From positions 1-13,307 of the forward strand of contig ML210391.1 in the NCBI GenBank assembly GCA_004369085.1: DNA of 13,307 nucleotides. Direction: 5' to 3'. Shown one piece after another: positions 1 through 8,930 of this stretch. The notes beneath the pieces were generated by a model that made no database searches, had not been told where the DNA came from, and saw only the letters and a list, made by a program, of their open reading frames with translations. The stretch is from Coprinopsis marcescibilis (lineage: Eukaryota > Basidiomycota > Agaricomycetes > Agaricales > Psathyrellaceae). Positions within the stretch are counted from its first letter, which is position 1; every line of letters starts with the position of its first letter. The translations under genes and the position numbers were made by a program.

Positions 1-205
1 GGGGTGGTGCAACAGATGTATTTCCATCATCAAGAACTTGTTCAGAGCTATAGTAAGTGATATTAATACAAATTCAAAAAAAACATAAGTAAAATACAAA
101 ATTATCCACATACTTTGACTTTTGAGCTGACTTGGACTTCTTCTTAGCTGGTAAAGAGCTTGAACCAGTAGCAGCACGTTTCCGGCTATTTTGAGTAGTT
201 GGCAT
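1..205 (-). CDS. N-terminal exons of a spliced, lysine-rich, probably nuclear protein (partial, runs off the left edge)
   Basis: Read on the minus strand, an ATG at 205 opens exon 1 (205-114, 30 codons plus 2 nt). A 66-nt intron (113-48) follows, with donor GTATGT and acceptor CTATAG. Exon 2 (47-1) stays open to the window edge after joining in phase, giving about 46 residues. The start MPTTQNSRKRAATG is followed by SSSLPAKKKSKSA. The KR, a 10-residue spacer and KKKSK form a textbook bipartite nuclear localisation pattern, and the rest is acidic and polar. A further GTATGT...TTTCAG pair at 263-207 lies just upstream of the ATG, so there may be a 5' UTR intron or an earlier coding exon. I do not recognise the family. 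Intact splice sites and frame suggest a less decayed gene than the rest of the window. The short length visible is the main weakness. Confidence 0.5.
48..113 (-). other. Predicted intron of the left-edge gene
   Basis: Minus-strand intron of 66 nt with donor GTATGT, an AT-rich body, a possible branch region ATTAATATCAC near the 3' end, and acceptor TATAG. Splicing joins a phase-2 codon and keeps the frame open to the window edge. Without splicing the frame stops inside this stretch. Confidence 0.5.
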
Positions 206-329
206 GCTGAAAGTTCAAACTAAATTAATAAAAAAAATGTATGATTGAAAGATTAATACATACATTGAGTAACACCACAGGTACAGTGCAGATGGTAGAA
301 AACAGGCACAGACAGACTAGGTAGACACG

Positions 330-870
330 TCACACAGGTGCAACAAGCACAGGCAGCAAGGGGCAGGACAAATACGTGCACAAAGAGCACAATGGTCAGC
401 AAACAGGTGCAATGAGTGTGGGCAGCAAGAGGCAGGGCAAACAAGTCCACAACAGGTGGCAACTGGGACAGGTGCTACAACAGACGCAAAGGGCACAGTG
501 GGCCGGGCAGGCAGCAATCGGGATGGGCAGGAATGGCGTAGTGGGTGGGTGGCACCTGCACAAGCGCAAAGGGCGGGGGAGCATGCAGCAGTGGCACCTA
601 CAACAAGCACAGGTGGGCAGTGAGGGTGGCACCTACGATAAGCACAGCAGGCGCAGATGGGCGTGAAGGACAGGGAAGCGCGCGGCAGCTGTAACGAGCA
701 CAAAGGGCAGTTAGGGCGTGGCAGGCGGTGAGTGGCACCTACAACAAGCACAAAGGGCGTGGGCAGGCAGCACCTGTGACAAGCACAAAGGGCGATGAGT
801 GCGAAGGGTGGGAAGCGCGGCAAGCACGGGCGGCACCTGCGACGAGCAAGAAGGGCAGGGCGCAAGGACC
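330..870. repeat. Degenerate GC-rich minisatellite
   Basis: A region built from irregular copies of a unit of about 25-50 bp with the core GGCACCTACAACAAGCAC followed by AAAGGGC and GGGCAGGCAG. Good copies of the core lie near 550, 593, 625, 684, 732, 769 and 832. Spacing is uneven and copies differ by substitutions and indels. On the minus strand it leaves a 195-codon open frame, rich in Cys, Pro, Leu and Arg (904-317), but this follows from the repeat composition and has no domain. The array ends abruptly at the 32-bp element at 861-892, beyond which composition returns to normal. Confidence 0.8.
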
Positions 871-892
871 TGTGGGGGAGGGTAAAGTACTC
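861..892 (+). repeat. Left copy of a 32-bp inverted repeat
   Basis: This 32-nt stretch begins CGCAAGGACCTGTGGG and ends GTAAAGTACTC. Its reverse complement occurs at 12980-13011 with a single mismatch (31 of 32). The identity stops sharply on both sides. It marks the inner edge of the minisatellite here and the outer edge of a GC-rich stretch on the right. It may be a terminal repeat of a large composite element or two insertions of one dispersed repeat. Confidence 0.85.
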
Positions 893-1366
893 AGAAGATG
901 GCATTTAGGAACTTCATTGTGCACTTCAACGGTGTCACCATGCAACATGCAATATGACCCAGATCTCTGGTATGGAATCTTGACTCAGGCGCAAAATGGT
1001 AGTGGCATTTCAGGACTGTTATTGTCCAGTTGACCTTCGGTATGTACATACCTGGTCGCAATCACTGGATCGCTGGATAATATTCATATTATGTGGTGCC
1101 TTTCCATGGCAACCCTATGCATCCGTATTCACAGTGTCAAGATGGAATGAAAACACTAAAGATGAATGTGTGATGGTGGCATCCATTCATCCTGCAACAC
1201 AATTGTACTATTTCTTGTGATAAGCATCAGATTAGTGGTGCTGATACAATAAACTCTTCACTCTAAAAGTGACCATCCCAATCCCAACACAATCCCTCTA
1301 CCCAACTTTCAACTGTTTTAACTGCCTCGACATCTCCCACTCATTCTAACCACCAATGAACACCTC
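893..1366. other. No recognisable gene
   Basis: Mixed-composition DNA with only short open frames and no domain that I can recognise. It holds a perfect 14-bp palindrome GGTATGTACATACC at 1039-1052. The last 100 bases may be 5' flank of the following decayed gene. Confidence 0.5.
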
Positions 1367-1909
1367 ATGCATAAGGTTACATCATATTTCAACAAGCAGG
1401 CAGCCTCCAAGAACATGGATGATGTACGAGACTTTGACACAAGGAGAGCCTCTCTGGCTGACAATCATTAGACCCTCCCTCTCTACAGCCAGAGGTTGAT
1501 GATGCAGGCACATCAAAACCCAATTGCGTCCCCACTAATGCAACTTCGAGCTGCACAACGTGCTGAGGAGAGCTCTACGGAACTTGTTCCAATACCCAAA
1601 CCAATCCAACGACCAGGATACGCCGAGGCAAGCAATAATAACTCTGGGGTGCCAGTAACCCAGTCCCTCCAACATTGCAACCGTGACAACGATAATTCCA
1701 GGGCGCCAATCCAAGTACCCCAGACCCTCCAACATGGCAGACACTCCCGCTCCCACTCCCGTTCTCCATCACCAAGCAACAAAACGGCCATTGGAGGTTC
1801 TAAAGTTTGCTTGGTTGCCACTCCTACATTCAAGCAAAGGGAAGCTGTGCAGGACCTGGAGAAACAGATGGAGACTCTGAACAAACAGCTCAGTGCCCTG
1901 AGTGAGAGA

Positions 1910-1975
1910 GTGAGTGTCTGTGCATCTTGAGATCATAGAAAACACTAACCATAGTTCAAGATAATTTCCAGTGAG
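1910..1975 (+). other. Predicted intron 1 of the coiled-coil gene
   Basis: Donor GTGAGT, branch-like CTAAC and a CAG at 1969-1971 look textbook, but splicing at that CAG puts TGA directly in frame. Using the next AG (1974-1975) joins the two coiled-coil exons in phase 0. Either the downstream AG is used or a small indel has disturbed the original acceptor. Confidence 0.55.
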
Positions 1976-2539
1976 GAGAAACTTGCAATGGCACTCAAGA
2001 AACTTGAAGAGGCAGAGAAGGCAGCAATCTTCAACAAACGAAAGGCGAAAGCAGCAGAAGATCAATCAAAGAAGATCAAGGAGCATGCAGAGGGCCAGCT
2101 GGAAAAGATTCGGAGGGAGCTTGCCGAAAAGGAGGAGGCCTTGAGGTGGGACATGGCAGTAAGGGAATCCATGGTGAAGGTAGTGATTGAGAGGGAGAGG
2201 GAAGGCAATGCCTGTAATGCAGAGACGAGGGGGATGAGCAGGGCAGACAGGGTCGCAGAGACAGAGATGGAAGTGGATGTGGACATGGAGAAGCCGAGCT
2301 ATGCAGCCCAGGGTACATCCAAGGGAAAGGGAGTCGCTGTTCAAGTCAAGGAGGAAGAGGAACAGGGAGACGATGAAATGGAAGCTACACATCATATCCC
2401 CATCAGAAATGCCTTGCTCACAGCTCCAACTAACAAACCGTGGTGCAAGGAGAATGGAAGGGCCAAGGCAAGGAGGGTGCACACAATATTTCAGAAGGAC
2501 TTTGGGGTCCCGCAAGCATCAGACGTCGAGGACGACAAG

Positions 2540-2588
2540 GTAAGGGATCAAGGGTGAACTCCTCTCTTTGGTATTGATGATGTTTTAG
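2540..2588 (+). other. Predicted intron 2 of the coiled-coil gene
   Basis: A 49-nt intron with donor GTAAGG, branch-like TTGAT and acceptor TTTTAG. It joins EDDK to VKVVVPPP in phase 0 and removes the stop that would otherwise close the second exon. Length and signals are typical of basidiomycete introns. Confidence 0.65.
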
Positions 2589-3393
2589 GTCAAAGTAGTT
2601 GTGCCACCACCCACAAAATATTGAAGATTGCATGCTGGAAACGGTCCACAAGTTTATCTGTCAACCCCCAAAACTGATGTGCAGTCTGCTGTCAAAGGGG
2701 ACCACGGGAGGAATAGTCAGGAAACTAGGACATCTCCTCCTGGTTCTCTAGGGTTTTTGTCTGGTGAAGCTGAGGCGATCACGAAGTTTGTGAAGTTGAT
2801 CCTTCAGGGCCAAGACATCCTCGACACCCCTAGGCCCAGTCCCAAGAAGACACCAAAGTGCAGGCTTGGAAACTTTCAGGTAGAGGTCAACTGAGCGCTG
2901 CTTGATAAAGAAAGAAAGCAATTCCTGGTTAGTCAACCAATGGTACCAATTGTGAGAAAGTACTTACCTACAGCTACAGTCTGACATGCGCATGACTTTC
3001 CTCAAGATGATAGGCATAGCAAATGACGTGGATATTGTAAATCACGAAGCGGCAGAGGAAGATGTTCATGCTGTCGATGCCTTTGAGCAGCACAATACAG
3101 ACACTGAACCGTGTCTGGCACCCTGGAGGCCTTCCTAGAGAGTTTTAAGGGGTTGCTGGAACACTAGCCTTAGCAGCCAGTTTACCACATGGATGATAAA
3201 GAATGGGTTTATCACAGAGGAGTTGAGGGAGGAGGCAGAGGACAATTTTAGGACATGTGTTTCTCATCTTGCTGGGTTGATTAGGAAGAACACTCCTTGG
3301 AAAGGAGAAACCAACGCCGCATTCAAAAAGCGGATCACAGACACTGGTTCCAAAGAGGCGAAAAGGGCAAGGAAGAATACTAGGCAGAACACA

Positions 3394-3454
3394 GTGAGTA
3401 CCCGTGCTTCAATTTGTGGATAGGTGGGACTAATTGTGCACACTATTGTTGGAG
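3394..3454 (+). other. Predicted intron of the coiled-coil gene, C-terminal part
   Basis: A 61-nt stretch with donor GTGAGTACC, branch-like GACTAAT and acceptor GGAG. It joins phase-0 codons of two segments (ARKNTRQN side and EELRGDLKEDEAW side) that belong to the same conserved region, and it removes a TAG. Confidence 0.5.
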
Positions 3455-4075
3455 AAAATACAAAAGATGATCGCAGAGGAGCTTAGGGGTGATTTGAAAG
3501 AAGATGAAGCATGGGGGAAGATTGAAGAAGCAGCGACTTTCTTGGGTCGGCTGGGATGAGTTTGGACAAAAGTGAGTCCGACAAGCATGGGAATGTGACG
3601 GGTAACACTTTGGTGTGCGCAGTACTGTGGAGATCAACTGAGATTACCAAGTTACTGAAGTTTGTCAATGCTGATGGAAAGCGCATGGGTGCTGAAGGAG
3701 GTCCAAGGCCTGGTAATAGGGGGTTAGTTTGCAAGCGGGTCCGCAGGCCCGTATTGCAGCGAATGGCGAAGGCTGGCCTGCCCATCAACTTCTACAATCA
3801 AACCTGGTACTGGGGATTATCCACTGAAGTCAAGAAGTTTCTCGGGGCTACGGCCTATCATAGGGTGCCTGTGTTAATGGTAGTCCAGAATTAATCTAGA
3901 TAGACAGAGTACATACCATTGCGCAACGGAAATTCATGATCAGTAACAAATGGTGTTTGGCATATTGAAGACCAGGGATGTTTTGAGTCTATATCTACTT
4001 GACAGTGAGTTCATGAGGGGAGAAATAACGATAATGATGGATTCCTCACCACACAAGCAAGCTGGTAGATTGGAA

Positions 4076-4198
4076 GGAGAAACGGGGAAGGTTTGCGAGA
4101 GTAGCCCCAGGGCAAACAAGCTCAAATCGGAGGGAGAAACAGGGAAGGTTTGCAAGAAGGTTTGCAAGAGTAGCCCCACAGCAAACAGACCCAAATCG
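4076..4198 (+). repeat. Tandem duplication, 54-66 bp unit
   Basis: Unit 1 (4076-4129) and unit 2 (4133-4198) share GGAGAAACGGGGAAGGTTTG, GAGTAGCCCC, GCAAACA and CAAATCG in the same order. Unit 2 contains an extra internal copy of a 12-bp word (AAGGTTTGCAAG), which accounts for the length difference. This is a nested expansion of a short word within a longer unit. Confidence 0.85.
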
Positions 4199-4274
4199 CT
4201 CGAAGGTGTAGTAGGATAGCCCCAGCCTACACAAAGCCACAGGAGACGAGCCGGATGGGTATGAGGAGGCGGTG

Positions 4275-4296
4275 GTTGTTGTTGTTGTTGTTGTTT
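4275..4296 (+). repeat. GTT trinucleotide microsatellite
   Basis: A run of about seven GTT/TTG units, slightly interrupted at its 3' end by a T tract. Confidence 0.9.
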
Positions 4297-4864
4297 TTGT
4301 TGCTGGGGTCAACCAGCATGCAAGTGTTGTTCCTGCCAGAGAGATTCCATGTAAGGTGGTGGTTTAGGGGGGGTTGTATGATTGGTTGCCCAAGCTCACA
4401 CAGGGATAGGGGAGAGACAAAGAGGAGATGGTCGTTGATGGGAGATGGTATTCAATACTGCCACAGATTTCAAACCCTGCCATCACCCTTCAGCATCGCC
4501 TCCTCCCTCTCCTCCATGTCCCTCATCACCCACCATGTGTAGGCATGGGCAATCTGACTACGCTTCCCTTTCTACTACCTCTGGCACTGTATTAATTCAT
4601 TTGCTGTGGGTCATCCTTGCAAATCGGCGATTTTGATCCAAGATTACTCAATAGTCCCTGTCATACCGAGCTCACCTTCATCCATTCCCAATATATCCTG
4701 GTCCACGTCTTACAATGAACCCTTGTAAATGGCGTACTTTTTGACACCCACAAACCTCCTTGTCCTCAGGATGACGAATGTTTGGTCGACTATTGTTCTT
4801 TGATGCTGGTTGCCATCCAACGAGTTTGTTGTATTCATGCACATACATAAGAGGGGTTCGTGGT

Positions 4865-4888
4865 GTCTTTCATGTTGTCTTTCATGTT
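4865..4888 (+). repeat. Perfect 12-bp tandem duplication
   Basis: GTCTTTCATGTT occurs twice without a gap. Confidence 0.85.
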
Positions 4889-4913
4889 CTACCCACTGAC
4901 TGCTCACATCTTT

Positions 4914-5114
4914 CCTCAGCTCAATCCGACCATTTCCAACCTCAGGGATCTTCCTACTGACCCCCTTCTTCCCTCAGCTCAAACCAATCCCACCGTTTCC
5001 AACCTCTTGTGGGTCAACCTCAGAGGTCTTCCTACCAACCATCTACATCTTCCTTCAGCTCAAACCAACCCCATCATTTCCAACCTCTTTGGGCCAACCT
5101 CAGAGGTCTTCCCC
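4914..5114 (+). repeat. Three tandem copies of a 58-80 bp unit before the transposase
   Basis: Units begin at 4914, 4972 and 5052 with CCTCAGCTCAA or CCTTCAGCTCAAACC. Each continues with CATTTCCAACCTC or a close variant, and AACCTCAGAGGTCTTCC. The first unit lacks the middle segment present in the other two. The array ends directly at ATG 5116, the likely transposase start. Position and form would suit a subterminal repeat or leader of a CACTA element, but this is inference. Confidence 0.8.
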
Positions 5115-5115
5115 A

Positions 5116-8100
5116 TGCCTATCTGTCACTGCAAATCATACAGCTGCAACGGCAGAGCAATAGCCAGGGGTCTGCTTTGTAAACACCTTGACACCAACAA
5201 GGACAAGCTCATTTCCCAGGCCAAGCAAGCTGCTGAGGCTTTTGAGGCTGTAAAGGAGCAATTCTATATGAAAATCAGCAAGGTTGTAACTGCCACCACA
5301 GTCTTAGCAAAACTCTCAACTGCTGCATTCTCATTTTTGGGGCAAGCCATCATCTGACCCTGATCCATTTGATCTCTCTCTCCTCAACAATGCGCTTGGT
5401 GACATGGCTCATGAGCCTCCTCCAGATCCCTTTGATCTTTCCGCTCTCCAATCAGTGCTTTCTGACACTCCCAAATCCAAACCAACCTCTCGACAGTCAC
5501 AAGCCTCCACCAGCAAGAGCAGTTGGGTTCAGGGATCCCTTGATCTCCTCGGTCAATTAGACGTCGATGCGGAGAGCCTTATTTCTTCCATTGATGAGGC
5601 AATTGCAACTCTCCCCAGTTGCTCTAAACCAAAGACCTTTCCTTTCAATTCGCTCGTAAAGCGCGGCAAATGACTGTGGACTGAACTCCAAGCAAGTGGC
5701 GGGAACCAGGCTCACTCAGTCACAGAACTTTGAATATCCATTTTGGACAAGGTCAACAGCGCAATGGATCATCTCAGTGCTCACAAGCAGAAATGGGAGG
5801 GAGATTCACAAGGGACCAAGGCTCTTCCAGCTTCACGTTCCGATTGAAGAACCTGCACCCAGCTCTACAGGTTCTCTTTCTTTGCGTTGCAACATTGACA
5901 GTTGTCTTCAGTCTCCCATTGCGCAGAGGATGATTCATGTTGCAAATGTTTGGTTATGCAATGCAGCTTGGCTTTTTAGTCGCAAGGCAGAAGTTGGATC
6001 TTTGACAGGAGAATCTTTTAGCTGACATACCAATTGACCTGTCGACTGTAATGAAGCACTTTGATCTAGAGACGGACCATACTATCTATGCTGTCTATCC
6101 ACATGCTAAATGTCACCGCACCTATGCTCCAACCTTTTCAAAGGGATCCCCTATCACCCAATATCCGCAAACATGCACGAATCAGAGGTTCCCTGGTGGG
6201 CCTGTCTGTGGAGAACGATTGCTCCATACCAAATACATTCAGGGTGTAGGTGTGGAAGTTCCAATCAAGGTTTTTGTGAGCTTCAGCTTCAAAGATTGGT
6301 TAGGAGACCTTCTTTTGCGGGCTGATATTGAAGACAAGATGGATTCGGCATGGGATTCGGCATCCAGGAGTGCTGATGGCACCCTTCGCGACATATTTGA
6401 TGGTTCAGTGCTGCAGGAATTTGCGGGTCTGGATGGCAAACACTTCTCCATGGGACAGGGCGAAGGCCACTACACGTTTAGCTTGTGCTGTGACTTTTTC
6501 AATCCTTTAATGAACAAGCAAGTGGGGAAGAAGTCAATCGGTATTATTTCATTGGTGTGCCTCAATTTACCACCCGACCTTTGCTACAAGCCAGAGAATA
6601 TGTTCCTTGCCGGAATCATACCTGGTCCCAACAAACCAGATGTCGAATGCATTCAACAATACTTCACCCCCCTCATCAAAGGAATGCTAGAGCTATGGGA
6701 TCCTGGTGTTTTCTATACCCAGACACATTGTCATCCCAAAGGAAGAAGAGTTTGTGCAGCACTAGTCACATTGGTGTGTGACCTGTCAGCTGCCCGAAAA
6801 GCTGCTGGTTTCACATCACATGCTCACAACATCTTCTGTTCAATGTGTGACTGTTGCAAGAATCGTGAAGGCTACGTCAGACAACCCTTTCATACCTGGA
6901 AGAGACGAACCAATGATGAGGTTTGACAGAAATCGACAGAATGGCTCCAGGCACCCAATTCACAGTCAAGGAACAAAGTTAGGGACAAGAATGGCATTTG
7001 CTGGTCTGAGTTTTCATGCCTTCCTTATTTCAACCTCACCCAATTCGTTGTTCCTGACGAGTGGCGGATGCTGGGAATGACTTACCTTCCTGTCTCTCTC
7101 ATCCGACTTTGAGGCCAGTACACCGATGATGACATTGAACACTCTGTATTTCAGCATCGACGACAATTGCTGGAAGTGACAATGGCACTCTTTTCAGCTG
7201 TCAGTATCGCGACTTCCCATTCCACTTCAGATGCTAAAGCCGACCTCTACCTTGAATTGCTGCAAACATACATCGATGGAGTTAAGGAACTTTTCCCTGC
7301 CTACAACTTCAAACCAAACCACCACATGGCTTTCCACACCACTGAATATCTACGCAAGTATGGGCCAGTTCATTCCTGGTGGACCTTCCCATTTGAGCGA
7401 ATGATTGGTCTGCTTCAGCAGATACCGACAAATAACAAGTATTGTACATGAATTTGTTTGATTTATTCTTCCCAAAATGCTGAATGCGTCACAGCTGAGT
7501 ATGAGAAGACAATTTCGGAGTCATTCCATCATGCATCAAAGCTCTGTACGATCTTTTACAAAGTTGACTGCCCACCTGCCATCAAGCAGGCATCTACTTT
7601 TTTCAGGCAACTTGTCAATCCTCAGGTTCACCATGCTACCGCTATTGTGAACCTTCTGTGCGCCAACATAACCAACTCGACAGTCCTTGAAGATGACCTT
7701 CATCATTCCTCGACGTGGGATGGCCACACCTCAGACCTTCCAAGAGACCTGATAGGAGCCCTGAAGCGCGCAAACATTGATTCACAACATGGTCTTCTAT
7801 CCTCCCATATCACGCTTGACAGACTCTCATACGCTGTGCATTCTCGACACCAAGGAAATAGCCAGGCCATGGTCAGCACAGACAGAACAGAGGCGCCAGC
7901 AATGATCAAGGACACCATGCAGCTTGAACAGGGATGCCAAGTCAATACGTACATTGCGGTTGAAAGACTGAAACCCGTTTCCATCCAACCAGATCCCTTC
8001 AAATCTTTTCCATTGGTACATGTTAGCCTACACAGTCGTGAGTGCGAGAAACTGGAGATCATCACTTCAGACATGGTTACTTGTCATTTTGCAAGACTAG

Positions 8101-8156
8101 ATACTGAGTGGGCATTGCAACACATAGCTCTTGTTGTGTCTCTTTCACAAGCTTAG
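5116..8156 (+). pseudogene. Tnp2-family (CACTA/EnSpm) transposase, inactivated
   Basis: This is a DDE-type cut-and-paste transposase relic. The start MPICHCKSYSCNG at 5116 gives the Cys/His-rich N-terminus, followed by a helical region. The frame shifts near 5340 (to SSDPDPFDLS) and again near 5835 (to LHPALQVLFL), and then runs to 8156. Diagnostic blocks are AVYPHAKCHRTYAP (about 6083-6124), FSFKDWLGDLL, KMDSAWDSA, FDGSVLQEFAG, FNPLMNKQVGKKS, LVCLNLPPDLCYKPENMF, GIIPGPNKP, LVCDLSAARKAAGF (6774-6815), CSMCDCC, LPYFNLTQFVV, DEWRMLGMTYLPVSLIRL, KPNHHMAFH, YGPVHSWWTFPFERMIGLLQ, HQGNSQAM and DPFKSFPLV. In-frame TGA stops lie at 5931, 6003, 6924 and 7110. At about 7050 the frame jumps from LTQFVV straight to PDEWRML, so the conserved DAMHN-type block and its downstream region are deleted. 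One intron (7444-7494) is recognisable. The protein cannot be made; the family call is firm. Confidence 0.93.
7444..7494 (+). other. Predicted intron in the transposase
   Basis: A 51-nt intron with donor GTACAT, branch-like TGCTGAATG and acceptor CACAG. Splicing joins NNKY to SEYEKTISESF, restoring the usual family wording, and removes the apparent TGA at 7449. Confidence 0.75.
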
Positions 8157-8930
8157 CCAATATGATTATATTTGATTATATTTCCATGTATAGATGCGCA
8201 GTTAATCCCTTCTTGTCTGACGTAAGTTTTCTGTTCAGCCACTGCTTGAGGCCTGCACTCTCTGGAAGGGAGCGCACTGAGTGCACCGACACTCTCAGCG
8301 ATTTCAACCTTCAAAGCGCACCGACCACGCAATGAGTTTTGGTGGGTGCAAAATTTCATGTTTTGCTTTCATTCTACTCCCCCGAAAACTCTTGCTTGAA
8401 ATGTATCGTTTTCGGGACTCACAAAATTCTTTACAGGAACTTCTCGTTTTAGACATCTCAGAATGATAAATCCAGGAATACAATTTTGCGGCATTAAGAA
8501 TGTCCCCAAGATCCAACATTTTGGGACACTCGAAAATTGGTCCTGAATGTTTTATGCCCATTGTATTCTGCAGCTGCTAAAATCGGGCGAAAATGAAACA
8601 TCCCTATTTTGCCAAAAGGGCTCATATATCTTAAATTTTTCCATTTCTCCTCTATTTTACATTTTTATGACTGGAAAATCTTTTACCCAAAACTTTACAT
8701 TCTGTGTTGGATTTTCTGAGGGGGAGAAGAGGTCCTTCCCTGCAGTGTTTAGTCTTGTGCACGCAGAAGGACCAAACAAATCCAAAAAAGCCAGTGTTCT
8801 GCTGGCATGTACTGCTGTCATACACTGACCGCTACCTTCCGCGCCAAAGACAGAACTCATGTATCCTCCCCACTAGACTTCCCTTGTTGCTTTTATTCAC
8901 ATACCAGTAACCCGCAACAATCGTGGGTGA
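8157..8930. other. AT-rich non-coding stretch with hairpins
   Basis: No domain in any frame. It contains a 10-bp direct duplication (GATTATATTT at 8164-8183) and an 11-bp palindrome GCACTGAGTGC near 8276. It also has a hairpin with perfect 9-bp arms (CCCGAAAAC 8381-8389 and GTTTTCGGG 8408-8416), a stem TGTCCC/GGGACA (8501-8506 and 8523-8528) and 8-bp arms GGTCCTTC/GAAGGACC (8731-8738 and 8766-8773). It probably contains the 3' end of the transposon and the 5' side of the next retroelement. No element boundary could be fixed. Confidence 0.55.
8381..8416. repeat. Hairpin with perfect 9-bp arms
   Basis: CCCGAAAAC and its exact reverse complement GTTTTCGGG are separated by an 18-nt loop within AT-rich DNA. 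No U-rich tract or known regulatory motif is attached. Confidence 0.7.

Larger units (their letters stand above)
1367..3894 (+). pseudogene. Decayed multi-exon gene: RS-rich and coiled-coil protein of a repetitive agaricomycete hypothetical family
   Basis: The frame opens at ATG 1367 (MHKVTSYFNKQAA, then DTRRASLADN), meets TAG at 1469, and continues through an RS-rich segment (SRSHSRSPSPS, about 1744-1775). It then forms a heptad-like coiled coil across two exons (QDLEKQMETLNKQLSAL, then KLAMALKKLEEAEKAA to about 2150). An acidic and basic mixed region follows, then PPPTKY at 2600. The frame starting at ATG 2986 carries DVDIVNHEAAEED, and the same frame continues at 3193 (MIKNGFITEELREEAED; CVSHLAGLIRKNTPW). 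The C-terminal part (3480-3894) has GDLKEDEAWGK, MSLDKSESD, RPGNRG and GLPINFYNQTWY. Phase-0 introns fit at 1910-1975, 2540-2588 and 3394-3454. Breaks are TAG 1469, TGA 2622, TGA 2892, TAG 3136 and a frameshift near 3555. From memory, the wording matches a high-copy family of agaricomycete hypothetical proteins of unknown function. It lies upstream of and parallel to the Tnp2 relic. A host gene family is the alternative. Confidence 0.6.
3895..4864. other. Gene-free stretch with tandem repeats
   Basis: No domain is recognised in any frame. The stretch holds a 54-66 bp tandem duplication (4076-4198), a GTT microsatellite (4275-4296) and a pyrimidine-rich segment (about 4470-4545). It separates the coiled-coil relic from the transposase relic. 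Subterminal DNA of the transposon could lie here, but no terminal inverted repeat was found. Confidence 0.5.

Noticed and set aside
317..904. 195-codon minus-strand open frame rich in Cys, Pro and Leu
   Set aside because: It lies entirely in the GC-rich minisatellite and its residue pattern repeats with the DNA unit; it shows no domain and no splice context.
996..1220. 74-codon plus-strand frame as a small gene
   Set aside because: No recognisable domain, no splice support, and length expected by chance.
1513..1884. 123-codon minus-strand frame
   Set aside because: Antisense to the RS-rich and coiled-coil exon on the plus strand; no independent motif.
3950..4219. 89-codon plus-strand frame covering the tandem duplication
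   Set aside because: Its C-terminal half is simply the translated 54-66 bp repeat, and the N-terminal half has no recognisable feature.
4914..5114. Possible CRISPR-like array
   Set aside because: Only three units of unequal length, no constant short repeat with unique spacers, and the host is clearly eukaryotic.
7703..8074. 123-codon minus-strand frame
   Set aside because: Shadow of the C-terminal part of the Tnp2 transposase, which carries family motifs on the plus strand.
8276..8306. CACTGAGTGC and nearby CACTCTC as a CACTA-type terminal inverted repeat
   Set aside because: No matching inverted copy was found left of the transposase, and no target duplication was seen.
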